Positions 35,721 through 44,274 of a stretch of DNA of 64,000 bases are shown piece after piece (the stretch's first letter is position 1; each line of letters opens with the position of its first letter). Location of the stretch: contig CAYGRE010000020.1 of assembly GCA_964352215.1 (NCBI GenBank), positions 1-64,000 of the forward strand, in the 5' to 3' direction. The stretch comes from CAWUKT01 sp964352215. Lineage in GTDB: Bacteria > Bacteroidota > Bacteroidia > J057 > JADKCL01. The notes beneath the pieces are model-generated. The model ran no database searches. It saw nothing but the letters and a program-made list of their open reading frames with translations, and was not told the origin of the DNA. The position numbers were made by a program, and so were the translations under genes.

Positions 35721-36811
35721 CTACCAATTTGTATTCGTTCTGTCCCCACGACTTTTCCGGCTGCATCCCAAAGGCGTAACAAGTAGGTGCCCGCCGCGAG
35801 GCCCTGTACATCCAGGCTGCGGTGGCTCCGTTCGATGGGGATTCCTTTCATGTCCAATAGCTCCACCCATTCGACACAATCACAGAAATTGAGGGTGCTG
35901 ACCGCAGGGTTGGGCCAGACACGTAAGGGCCCGGAGGGTTCTTCGATGCCGCCAACCGGAAGGGGAGCAGCAAAACGGTACAATACGGCTGGATTTCCTC
36001 CCTGGGCTTCGCTGGTGACATAATAATTGTTGGGATCGAGGGCGCAAATGGCCTCTACCTGAGTGGCGGCTGGAGGTTGAAAGTCGAACCGCGTCACATT
36101 TGCATTGCTCAAATCACCGCCTTGGAAATTTTCGACCCGGACCAGAAACTGATCGAAGGGGCCATAGCCGACCAGCCAGACTTCTCCGGTGCTAGCGTTG
36201 ATATCGGCTCCGGTAACCAGGCCCTGGCTCGCGATGCTGTCTGTCTTGACCAGCGAATAGGTGCCCGGTTGCTTGGGACAAGGGTAAATATTAGACCGTT
36301 GGGTGCCCCAGCTTTTGGAAAATATATACAAGCTGTCGCCATAAGCAATCAGGGCTTCAGCATCGTAGTTCGTAAAGAAGGGATTTGAATTGAAGGTGGT
36401 TTGGTCGGAGTAGGAAATGGCAATCGTATCCGCGGAAACAGTGTCGTTGGCCAGGTAATCTGCAATTTCGATGCGGTAAATTCGGAGATTGGTGCGGTTG
36501 CCGTTGTTGTTGCCAAAGTCTGCGGCGTAGATATAATTTGAATCCTGGCAAATGTCTTCCCAGTCAGATTGGCCTGCATTGCCGACAAATACGGTACGGA
36601 TTACCTGCCCGTTGGTGCTGTCGATCTCGTAAAGGAAGGGGCCGTCCCCGGAATCGTTGTGGGTGACGAGCCGGCCGTTCAGCAGGATCATACCTGAAGT
36701 TTCCTCCACATCCTGAGACAAATCGACCACTGTAACTGGCGTAATGGACTGTCCTGAGACAAAGGTCCAGGCAGAGAGTAAACTAAACAGGAGGGATGCG
36801 AATTTTTTCAT
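35717..36811 (-). CDS. T9SS-exported beta-propeller protein
   Basis: 364 aa. Signal peptide to about residue 20 (SGQS). The body (25-280) has propeller-like blades, for example GPFLYEIDSTNGQVIRTV, YIYAADFGNNNGNRTNLRIYRI and ALIAYGDSLYIFSKSW, and motifs suited to calcium-binding or esterase-like propellers. The C-terminal about 75 residues (LRVWPNPAVSTLNF... GLAAGTYLLRLWDAAGKVVGTERIQIGR) are a type A sorting domain, so it is exported by T9SS. It overlaps the cryptochrome DASH start by 4 bases, making it the first gene of the photolyase operon; no functional link is known. Confidence 0.85.
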   Translation of the reverse strand: MKKFASLLFSLLSAWTFVSGQSITPVTVVDLSQDVEETSGMILLNGRLVTHNDSGDGPFLYEIDSTNGQVIRTVFVGNAGQSDWEDICQDSNYIYAADFGNNNGNRTNLRIYRIEIADYLANDTVSADTIAISYSDQTTFNSNPFFTNYDAEALIAYGDSLYIFSKSWGTQRSNIYPCPKQPGTYSLVKTDSIASQGLVTGADINASTGEVWLVGYGPFDQFLVRVENFQGGDLSNANVTRFDFQPPAATQVEAICALDPNNYYVTSEAQGGNPAVLYRFAAPLPVGGIEEPSGPLRVWPNPAVSTLNFCDCVEWVELLDMKGIPIERSHRSLDVQGLAAGTYLLRLWDAAGKVVGTERIQIGR

Positions 36812-37495
36812 TGTTCTACGCTTGAATGACCACGAGCACGATTAATGGTTCAAAGTTCACAAAAAATATCCATTCTGGGTCAAGTTGAAGGCGCAAGGGG
36901 TAATTCTTAGGGTGTGGGATTCCCAATTGGGTCGGCTGATAGTTTTTTTCAACTGCCTGAGCTTCCAGGTAAGCGCTGAGTTTTCAGGTCAACTGATTGG
37001 GCCTCTGGGGCGGTTGCCGGAGCTTGGCGGTCAACTGGCTGAGCTTTCAGCTCAGTTGGTTGAGCTTTCGGACCAATTGGCTGAGCTTCTTGCCCAACTG
37101 ATTGTGCTTTCAGACCCACCTGATTGGACTTCGAGATCAACTGATTGACCTCCCCGGTCAACTGATTGAGCTTCAGACCCACCTGATTGGACTTCAGGCC
37201 CAACTGCTTCAGCTTCCAGCTCAACTTACTGAGCCTCCAGGTCAGCTGTTCAGGCCTCTACCCAAACTGACTGACCAAAGAGGTGAACCGCCCGAGCCCC
37301 TGGCCCAGCTGTCCAAGCTTTTTTTCAGGTGCCCTGAGCTTTTTTGTCAGTCGCCCGAGCTTTTTTGTCAGCTGGCTGAGCTTTTTCCCCAGTCGCCCGA
37401 GCTTTTTTGTGGAGCGCTTAACCTTCGAGGTCAGTCATTTCACCTTTTTGGTCAGTGAGCTGACCACAGGGCAGGGTAAGGGCCCCAAATATCCT
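36812..37495. other. Long intergenic region filled by a 21-bp repeat array
   Basis: 684 bp between two minus-strand genes. Apart from about 130 bp upstream of the propeller gene it is the 36949-37465 array. Open frames on both strands in it are only heptad-like translations of the repeat. Confidence 0.8.
36949..37465. repeat. Degenerate 21-bp tandem array, about 25 units
   Basis: Units start TCAACTGATTGAGCTT or variants (GGCTGAGCTTTC, CCGAGCTTTTTTG) with period 21, a few of 19-25 bp. It lies in the 3' flank of the LodB-like gene (stop at 37496). Because 21 is seven codons, it stays open in some frames on both strands; translated it gives heptad-like Leu/Gln strings. The core GCTGAGCTT is shared with the 48141-48250 array. 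No spacers; not CRISPR. Confidence 0.88.
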
Positions 37496-38755
37496 CTAAT
37501 GGCTGTTTTTCAATCTGCTTAACCAGAATTCGCTACTGGCCCAACGGGTTTCCGTCTGATAAAATTTGTTTCGATTGGTCAAATAGGTGTCCCAGACTTG
37601 CTGCATTGCGGTCGCATAGCCTGCAAGCCCTTGGCTTGTGTTCTGCCCCTGATCTGGCTTCTGCCCCTGATCATTTCCTGCGAGTTCAGTCTCCAATTCC
37701 GCTTTCTTCTCTTCCTCCACCAGCGCTTGCCCTGCTCTCAGCCCCCCATAGAGCGCGGTCATGATGCCTTGGGAGGAAAGGGGATCGAAGCTGAGGGCTG
37801 CATCTCCTACCGCCAGCCAACCATCCCCGTAGATTTGGTCTAGGCAGGCACTCCGGGCATCGGCAGCCTGGGGTGTGCCTGTGGCTTCGTAAGCATATTT
37901 ATCCAGGCGTTGACCCACGAATTCAGTTTTGTCCAGCAGTTCCAGAAACCCTTGTCGTTGTTGTACCTGTTTGATGACCGGCAAGCCTGCATCAGAGAAG
38001 AAGTAGACCACTCGCTGCCTGCTTGGCAGGAGTGCATTGTACCACCAGCCTTCAGGGGTGGACTCGATCAGGCTTGAACTGTACTGGTCCCCTGCCTTCC
38101 CGGCAGTAAAGTGCAGGTAAAATGCAACCAATTGGTCTGTATCCCGGCGGCGGGCTCCTAATTGACGGGCGATCCGGGCGGAACGTCCGGTGGCATCAGC
38201 CACCCATTGGCAGCGAAGTTCTTCCCCATTTCGCAGGATTATTTTCCATTGCTCCTTACTCTTCGTCACTGCATTCTCACCCTTCCCTGCTGCATTCTCA
38301 CCCTTGGCTACCGCTTCCTCACCTTTAAAATTTCGCATTCCCAGACCTTCCCCCCGCGTCACCTTTTCTGCAAATCCTTTCCGGTATTTCACCCCGACCT
38401 CAAGCCCGGCCTCCCGCAACAAGTGGTCAAAGGCAAGCCGGTCCAGTCGCCATCCATGCCCGTCAATACTTCGAATAAATTCAGTGCTTTGGACCTGCGA
38501 ACTCCCCCAGAGCGAGTCGTTGCCATAAGAGGGGAGATGCCCTTGCTTTAGAAATCCGTCCCAGACCCCGAGGTCTTTCAGGATGCGCTTCGCGGCAGGA
38601 ATCAGTCCTTCACCCGGTTTGAATCCCGCACTCCCCCCTTCCCCTCCATACCGATCGTCATCCACCACTGTAACCTCCCAGCCGTGGGCAGCCATAAAAA
38701 GAGCGAGGGAGGACCCGGCTGGCCCTCCCCCGACGATAACGAGATCAGAATTCAT
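37496..38755 (-). CDS. LodB-like flavoprotein needed for CTQ oxidase maturation
   Basis: 419 aa from the ATG at 38755; the frame opens at 38797. Starts SDLVIVGGGPAGSS, a FAD dinucleotide fold (Gly9-Gly14), then GGEGGSAGFKPGEGLIP, and ends FYQTETRWASSEFWLSRL, matching LodB-type flavoproteins of the flavin halogenase superfamily. LodB partners install the cysteine tryptophylquinone cofactor of LodA. It overlaps the LodA-like gene by 11 bases. Two repeat insertions disturb it: three 21-bp units at 38268-38330 (E/K/G-rich 7-residue repeats) and two 18-bp units at 37641-37676 (NDQGQKP type). Confidence 0.85.
   Translation of the reverse strand: MNSDLVIVGGGPAGSSLALFMAAHGWEVTVVDDDRYGGEGGSAGFKPGEGLIPAAKRILKDLGVWDGFLKQGHLPSYGNDSLWGSSQVQSTEFIRSIDGHGWRLDRLAFDHLLREAGLEVGVKYRKGFAEKVTRGEGLGMRNFKGEEAVAKGENAAGKGENAVTKSKEQWKIILRNGEELRCQWVADATGRSARIARQLGARRRDTDQLVAFYLHFTAGKAGDQYSSSLIESTPEGWWYNALLPSRQRVVYFFSDAGLPVIKQVQQRQGFLELLDKTEFVGQRLDKYAYEATGTPQAADARSACLDQIYGDGWLAVGDAALSFDPLSSQGIMTALYGGLRAGQALVEEEKKAELETELAGNDQGQKPDQGQNTSQGLAGYATAMQQVWDTYLTNRNKFYQTETRWASSEFWLSRLKNSH
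37641..37676 (-). repeat. In-frame 18-bp repeat in the LodB-like gene
   Basis: TTCTGCCCCTGATCTGGC (37641-37658) followed by a second unit (37659-37676) with the same first 14 bases; minus-strand product has DQGQ repeated every six residues. Confidence 0.8.
38268..38330 (-). repeat. In-frame 21-bp repeat in the LodB-like gene
   Basis: Three units: 38268-38288, 38289-38309 and the diverged 38310-38330, sharing CTGCATTCTCACCCTT. They encode AKGENAA/GKGENAV-type seven-residue repeats. Confidence 0.85.
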
Positions 38756-40688
38756 TCTTGTGGATTCGCATGATCGCACCTCGACCAACCGGCCCATCTG
38801 TCTCGCCCTGGAAGTCGGGAATATCTTTCATTTTGCGCAGGGCAGAAAGCAGCCGGTCCTGAATGACTGCATCTTCAGAATCCCCTCCCGGAGCAAAGGG
38901 GACCGACTCGACATACATCACCGGTGGGAAGTCCGGATCATCTTCGATCCCGGGTTTGGAAGCAATGATCCCGAGGTCTCCATAGATCTTGGTCATATTG
39001 TCGATCTGATTCAGGTAGTATTTGCCCAATATTCTGAACCATGTGACCCGTCGGTTGAAGGCACTGAGGCGGTCTTCGCGGGACAGGGACTCATCCATTA
39101 CGGTTTGGTAATCCTTTTCCGAAAGGACATTGTTGGGAACGGTAGCCGGCCAGAAGGTGGGAATATAGGGATCGTATTCGGAGGTGTACCCTGAGCGGCA
39201 ACTCGAGGTATCCGTTTGCCAGGGCACTGCCATCCAGCGGGTCAGGTCACCGGGAGAATTCCAGTTTTCATCAATGGGGGTGATAGAGGAAGCACCCGCC
39301 TGGAAAGGAGCCGGATCCAGGTAAGGACCATATTCAGGTTCCGGGTTGTTGGCACTGCGGCGGCGAATTCGGAAAGGGGCAGTGTACATGCCCGCCATGC
39401 GCATCGGCCAGGTGATTTCACAGCCGGGGTGGAAGGGGCCGCCCAAACAAAAGTGCAAGGCTGACTTGGTCAGCATCCTGGCCTGGGCCACCGGGCTGTC
39501 AATGTCTTCCAGACACTTTGGTTCCTGGAAGTCGGGATCGTAGTCCTGCTTGAAGTTCCCCTCCATCCACTGCTCCAAATAGTAATAGATGGTTCCGGTC
39601 ATGGAGAAGTAGGCATTTCCTGAAGTCCCTCCCACATCGTCCCCATAGTACCAAGGCCAAAGCCGGGGATCGACCGATTTGCCATTTGGATTTCGGAAGT
39701 AATGGAAAATGATTCGGCGTGCTTCCTGGAACTGATCGTCCACCTTGCCCCTGCCATCCACCGTGATGGTAGACAGTTTGTAGAGCAAGCGCTGGTCGTA
39801 AAAGTCGTAATTCTGCTTAAAGCCAAAGGAATTGTAGAATCCCTTGTTAACCCACTGCATCTGGCTGAATTGCTGCAGGATGGGGAGGATGTCATGTTGG
39901 AAAGAAGGTTTTTCTTTCCGCTTGGCGTACAGACCGGCGGAGCCGGTCGAAGAGGCATCCAGGGTATTGAAGATGACATCGTACATGGTTTGGATACCGA
40001 CCAGATCGGGCGCATAGTTGGGAGGTGCGGTGACGACCCAGGCTCCTTCGACATCCAATTCCTGGTTGTTGTACACCACGGTAGCGTCTACCGGGCCATC
40101 GGAAATGTCATCGTGCCAACCATCGTTGTTGGCAAAGGTCGTCGGTGGATTGTTGGGCCAGGGCGTATCTGCAACCCCATTCCCTCCTAAGAAGAGGAGT
40201 CGCCCCTGCTCATCTGTACGCAATTCACCCAGATAAACCTCCTTTCCCATGAATTCCCCATCGTCAAATTCATAGCGGCTGCCCGATACATTCCGCCCGC
40301 TGATGCTCTTGGGAGAGGGAAGGATTTTCAGGGATTCCCGGTCTTTGATATTGGCGTTCCGTTGCTTAACAGGCACCGCCTGGGGAATGTCCATGGCTGT
40401 TTCAAACTCGAACCAGGCCGCTTTCTTATTGGCAATTTCCACCCTCCACTCAATGTCAGCATCCTCAAGGGTCAATTCCTTGATCGGAATACCAGCCTTG
40501 TTGAGCCCATAAATCCTGAACCGGGCAGCCTGTCGCTTTATCGCTCCGGCTTCGTCTTTGTAGAATGAGGCTGGCAGGTGTTGCGCAGCAGTTACCTCGG
40601 GACCAATGTAATATTCGGTCTCGCTGTTGCCAACCCTGGCAATTCCAATGGCGGGGAAAATCGCCGCCTTTACAATTTTGGTATCCAT
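38745..40688 (-). CDS. LodA/GoxA-like CTQ-dependent amino-acid oxidase
   Basis: 647 aa from the ATG at 40688 (MDTKIVKAAIFP); the open frame reaches 40769 with no support. The start AAIFPAIGIARVGNS...YYIGPE and NNDGWHDDISDGPVDA are family signatures. The two residues that become cysteine tryptophylquinone are visible: Cys423 (FHPGCEI) and Trp490 (MAVPWQTDTSSC), 67 apart, against 65 between Cys516 and Trp581 of the characterised LodA. Expected to oxidise a free amine of an amino acid, releasing ammonia and hydrogen peroxide; Lys, Gly or another substrate cannot be told. No signal peptide visible, as for LodA. Cotranscribed with the LodB-like gene. Confidence 0.86.
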   Translation of the reverse strand: MDTKIVKAAIFPAIGIARVGNSETEYYIGPEVTAAQHLPASFYKDEAGAIKRQAARFRIYGLNKAGIPIKELTLEDADIEWRVEIANKKAAWFEFETAMDIPQAVPVKQRNANIKDRESLKILPSPKSISGRNVSGSRYEFDDGEFMGKEVYLGELRTDEQGRLLFLGGNGVADTPWPNNPPTTFANNDGWHDDISDGPVDATVVYNNQELDVEGAWVVTAPPNYAPDLVGIQTMYDVIFNTLDASSTGSAGLYAKRKEKPSFQHDILPILQQFSQMQWVNKGFYNSFGFKQNYDFYDQRLLYKLSTITVDGRGKVDDQFQEARRIIFHYFRNPNGKSVDPRLWPWYYGDDVGGTSGNAYFSMTGTIYYYLEQWMEGNFKQDYDPDFQEPKCLEDIDSPVAQARMLTKSALHFCLGGPFHPGCEITWPMRMAGMYTAPFRIRRRSANNPEPEYGPYLDPAPFQAGASSITPIDENWNSPGDLTRWMAVPWQTDTSSCRSGYTSEYDPYIPTFWPATVPNNVLSEKDYQTVMDESLSREDRLSAFNRRVTWFRILGKYYLNQIDNMTKIYGDLGIIASKPGIEDDPDFPPVMYVESVPFAPGGDSEDAVIQDRLLSALRKMKDIPDFQGETDGPVGRGAIMRIHKNEF

Positions 40689-40867
40689 AGATGTATTAAA
40701 ATAAATAAAAACTGGTAGAGATCGTCTGAATGCCCTGTTGTCAGGGCGCAGACCGCTCTTAATGGTCAACCCATGAGAAATGAATTTCGGAATAAATTGT
40801 TGGAAATGCTACTGGAGGAAGATGGCTTTGCCTTGCTGATTGAGTCGCTAAGCCTGTTTTATTTGTT

Positions 40868-40901
40868 AATCTTGCCCTCTACTAAATCTTGCCCTCTACT
40901 A
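40868..40901 (-). repeat. Perfect 17-bp tandem duplication creating a stop codon
   Basis: AATCTTGCCCTCTACTA occurs at 40868-40884 and 40885-40901. It covers the stop of the cyclase gene. Because 17 is not a multiple of 3, the new junction makes the TAG now used; without one copy the protein would end V-E-G-K-I-N-K, two residues longer. Confidence 0.92.
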
Positions 40902-43900
40902 AAAACATCTCGATTTCCCCTTTGTTCTTGGCCGGAATCCGGCCTCTCGGTGAGCATCGGTAGACCGCTTTGACCCGTTCATAGGTCGAGTGTGAGATAT
41001 TCACCCTGTCCTTCTCTCCTGAGGATTCCATGCGGCTGGCGGTATTGACGGCATCTCCCCAGATGTCAAATTGGAATTTCTTTTGTCCCACCACGCCCGC
41101 AACGACCTCTCCGGTATGAATTCCAAGACGGATATTCCACTCTGGCCGACCCGCTTTCGCTTGTTCGATATTGAATTGATGAATGCACTCTACCATTTCC
41201 AGTCCTGCAGCCACCACTTTATTGGCCTGGCCCAGAGGTTCATTGTGCAAGCCACCTACACACATATAGGCATCCCCAATCGTCTTGATCTTTTCCAATT
41301 GGTGACGTTCTACGATCTGGTCAAATTGCCGAAAGATACCATCCAGCACTTCCACCAATTCCTGGGGAGACATGCCCTCCGAAAGTTTGGTGAACCCTAT
41401 AAAGTCAGAGAACAGGATTGAGACTTCGGGAAAATATCGGGGGGTCGCTTTGTTGTTTCTTTTGAGCTCCTCTGCTACCGCTTCAGGGAGAATATTCAGC
41501 AACAATTTGTCTGATCTTTCCTTTTCTTTTTCGATTTCTTCTTTTTGCTGGCTGAGGAGCCGGTTCTGAAATAGGACTTCACCAGTTGCCTCCTCTACCC
41601 GTTGCAAGAGGATGCGTTTTTGTCTACGCAAGGTGGCAACCCGGGAATAGTAGATGGTATAAGCGAGTCCAAGCAGTAAGAGAATAACTCCTCCCCGAAA
41701 CCACCAGGTCTGCCACCAGGGGGGGAGAATGCGAATCGCTACTTCAGCGCCCGGATCGTCCCATACCCCATCCCCATTTTTTGAACGGACCTGGAAGATA
41801 TATTTGCCAGGAGAAACATTGGTGAAGGTAGCCCGACGGTTTCGCTGGTCTGCATAGATCCAATTCTCGTTGAACCCTTTGAGTCGGTAGGCGTATTCGC
41901 AGCGATCATTTTTCCGGTTGGTCAAAGAAGAGAACGAAAAAGCGAAAATATAATCACTGTAGGAGAGGGTGATTTCTTCCGTAAACAGGAGAGACTGAGT
42001 GAGGATGCTGTCAGGATGGATTTGGACAGGTTGGTTGAATAAGTAAAATCCAGTAATCGCAGTGGGGGAATGGGTACTGTCAATCCGTAGGTCTTCGGCA
42101 AAAAATTCATTCAGACCATTGGCTCCTCCGAAGTAATAACGTCCACTTTCCCCCCGGTGATGGCTCCAAACTCCGAAGTGGTTGGCCTGTACCCCATCCG
42201 GGTAGGTGTACACCTCGACTTGTCCGGAAGTTGGATCGAAATGGTTGATACCCATGCCGGTGCTCAGCCAAAAAGAACCCCCCTCGCCCAGTTCTACGCC
42301 TAAGATTTCATCAGATGAAAGACCTTCCTCTGTGGTATAATTCTTTGAGGTCATGGTTTCCGGATCGAAAATAGCAAATCCGTTGTTGGTCCCGATGGCG
42401 AGTCTTCCCTGGCGGTCCTCTACGATGCAGTTGAGACCATCACTGGGAAGGGTGGTCGGGTCATAAGGATCGTGGGAAAATAGCTCGAATGTGCTGTCTT
42501 CCGGTTGGAAAAGGGCCAGGCCCACATTGAGCGCCAACCAGAAGCGGCCCTGGGAGTCAAACAGCATTTCTTTGAATCCGGTGCGGGGAATGCTGCCCGG
42601 TTTGTCGTCTGGAAGAAAACGTATGGTATAGCCGGTTTTCGGATTGATGGCGTTGAGTCCTTCATTCCAGGTTCCGCCCCAAAGGGTTCCATCCGGACCT
42701 TCTGTCAGGCAGAGGACTGTATTGGCCGAAAGGCTGTGCGGATCGCCGGGGGATTTTCGCAAGGTGATCCAGTCCCGGCTTTGGGGGCGCCACTGGCAGA
42801 TTCCACCTGAGGTTGCCACCCACATCTGTCCGTTGCTTCCCCGCTCGATGTCCCAGATCGTATTGTTGGCCAGAGAATGGGCGTCTTGCGGGTCGTGGGT
42901 ATGCAATTCAAAGCGTCCTTCATCCCGGTGGTAGATGTTCAGTCCTCCATGACTTGTCCCCATCCAAAGCTCATTTTCTGAGACTTCGTAGATGCCCCGA
43001 ACGAAGTTTTCAGATAAAGAATTGTCATCCTGTGGATTGTTGCGGTAGTGTACAAAAGCATCGTGCCGAGGGTCAACGGACGCGAGGTTGCCATAAGCAG
43101 AACCCACCCAGATCAATCCTTCCTGGTCCTGGTGGAGGTGGGTGATGACATCGTCGGGCAAGGAATTCGGGTAATCCGGTTGGTGGCGGAAATGCCTGAA
43201 TTTTTTGGTGACTGGGTCGAGAATATTCAGTCCCCGGCCCCAGGTACCCACCCAGATTTGGCCTTTGCGGTCTTCGAGGAGACTGTAAGCTTCTAAGGAG
43301 TTGATGCTGTTGGGGTCATCGGGGTTGGGCTGGAATTGTTCATAGGTACCCTGCACGGGATCATAATGGGTCAGTCCCCCTTTGGAAGCCGCAATCCAAA
43401 AGGTGCCATCCTTTGCCTGGAGCAAATCCCGAAACCTGGCTGAAGGCAGACGTTCGGGATGTGCTGGATCTGCGATAAGATGGGTGAAGCTGTTTTTCTG
43501 ATGGTTGTAAATGCTGATTCCTACTCCGGGCACCGCCATCCACAAATCTCCATTCTGTGCTTTTCGGATTACAGCCACCTTATCCCCGGCAATGGAGGTT
43601 GAATCCTCAGGATCATGGCTGTAATGCACTATTTCGAAGGTGCCTCGGAAAATCCTGAACACACCCTGCTCTCTGGTGCCGGCCCAAATGGAACCTTGCC
43701 CATCGTCTACAACGGAAATGACCTGGCTGTCTCTCAGGAAGGTTCGGAAACTCTTTGTTTTTCGGTCAAAGCGGCTGAGTCCAAGTGAGGTGGCAACCCA
43801 GAGGTTGAGGTTCTTGCCGATGGCGATGTCATTGATTTCATTACTGGCGATAGAGGTTGTGTCCCCTTTTTGATGCAGGAAAAACGCGCCATCGGCACCG

Positions 43901-44091
43901 TCCCAGCGGAACAGTCCCCGGTTGGAATTCAACCAAAGGAAGCCCAGGCTGTCCTGGTAGGTCGCGTGGACGGAACCCAACAGTTCATTTTCAGGAAAAG
44001 GTTGAAAGCGGATTTGCCCCGGCTGGGCCTGAACCCGGATGGACGATATCAGGAAGGCCAGCGTGAGCTGGATGAGGGCAATAATCCGCAT
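40882..44091 (-). CDS. Propeller-sensor adenylate cyclase (class III)
   Basis: 1069 aa from the ATG at 44091, where a signal peptide starts (MRIIALIQLTLAFL); the frame opens at 44181. Residues about 25-700 hold Reg_prop-type propeller repeats (many GxIWVGTxGxGL-like blades, for example KGQIWVGTWGRGLNI), then a Y_Y_Y-type domain, one membrane helix (GGVILLLLGLAYTIYY), a coiled coil and the cyclase (about 870-1060). Metal aspartates are in ILFSDFIGFT and GDAYM; KTIGDAY and FDIWGDAVNTASR give the Lys and Asp expected for ATP. So an outside ligand would control cAMP formation. Usual partners of this sensor are histidine kinases. Confidence 0.88.
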   Translation of the reverse strand: MRIIALIQLTLAFLISSIRVQAQPGQIRFQPFPENELLGSVHATYQDSLGFLWLNSNRGLFRWDGADGAFFLHQKGDTTSIASNEINDIAIGKNLNLWVATSLGLSRFDRKTKSFRTFLRDSQVISVVDDGQGSIWAGTREQGVFRIFRGTFEIVHYSHDPEDSTSIAGDKVAVIRKAQNGDLWMAVPGVGISIYNHQKNSFTHLIADPAHPERLPSARFRDLLQAKDGTFWIAASKGGLTHYDPVQGTYEQFQPNPDDPNSINSLEAYSLLEDRKGQIWVGTWGRGLNILDPVTKKFRHFRHQPDYPNSLPDDVITHLHQDQEGLIWVGSAYGNLASVDPRHDAFVHYRNNPQDDNSLSENFVRGIYEVSENELWMGTSHGGLNIYHRDEGRFELHTHDPQDAHSLANNTIWDIERGSNGQMWVATSGGICQWRPQSRDWITLRKSPGDPHSLSANTVLCLTEGPDGTLWGGTWNEGLNAINPKTGYTIRFLPDDKPGSIPRTGFKEMLFDSQGRFWLALNVGLALFQPEDSTFELFSHDPYDPTTLPSDGLNCIVEDRQGRLAIGTNNGFAIFDPETMTSKNYTTEEGLSSDEILGVELGEGGSFWLSTGMGINHFDPTSGQVEVYTYPDGVQANHFGVWSHHRGESGRYYFGGANGLNEFFAEDLRIDSTHSPTAITGFYLFNQPVQIHPDSILTQSLLFTEEITLSYSDYIFAFSFSSLTNRKNDRCEYAYRLKGFNENWIYADQRNRRATFTNVSPGKYIFQVRSKNGDGVWDDPGAEVAIRILPPWWQTWWFRGGVILLLLGLAYTIYYSRVATLRRQKRILLQRVEEATGEVLFQNRLLSQQKEEIEKEKERSDKLLLNILPEAVAEELKRNNKATPRYFPEVSILFSDFIGFTKLSEGMSPQELVEVLDGIFRQFDQIVERHQLEKIKTIGDAYMCVGGLHNEPLGQANKVVAAGLEMVECIHQFNIEQAKAGRPEWNIRLGIHTGEVVAGVVGQKKFQFDIWGDAVNTASRMESSGEKDRVNISHSTYERVKAVYRCSPRGRIPAKNKGEIEMFLVEGKI

Positions 44092-44274
44092 GGTCGGCGA
44101 AGTGAACCGGGAAATTAATGATTGGTATTGAATTAGATGCCGAAAAAGGGATTTTTCTTGGAAACCTTCCCATCTGGGCATGTTTCAGCTATTGTTAAAG
44201 GTTGTCTTCAAACTAATCGTATAGCTAATGGGTTTTAAGTGAGTTTTCATCGATATCGATTATATCCAACTCAA

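Noticed and set aside
36885..37458. Open frames of 60-118 codons on both strands in the 21-bp array
   Set aside because: They are translations of the repeat; frames shift between units, there is no initiation context and no family match.
36949..37465. Possible CRISPR array
   Set aside because: No distinct spacers; adjacent units are degenerate copies of the same sequence and no cas gene is near.
40773..40973. 66-codon frame between the LodA-like and cyclase genes
   Set aside because: Runs through the 17-bp duplication into the cyclase 3' end; no support.
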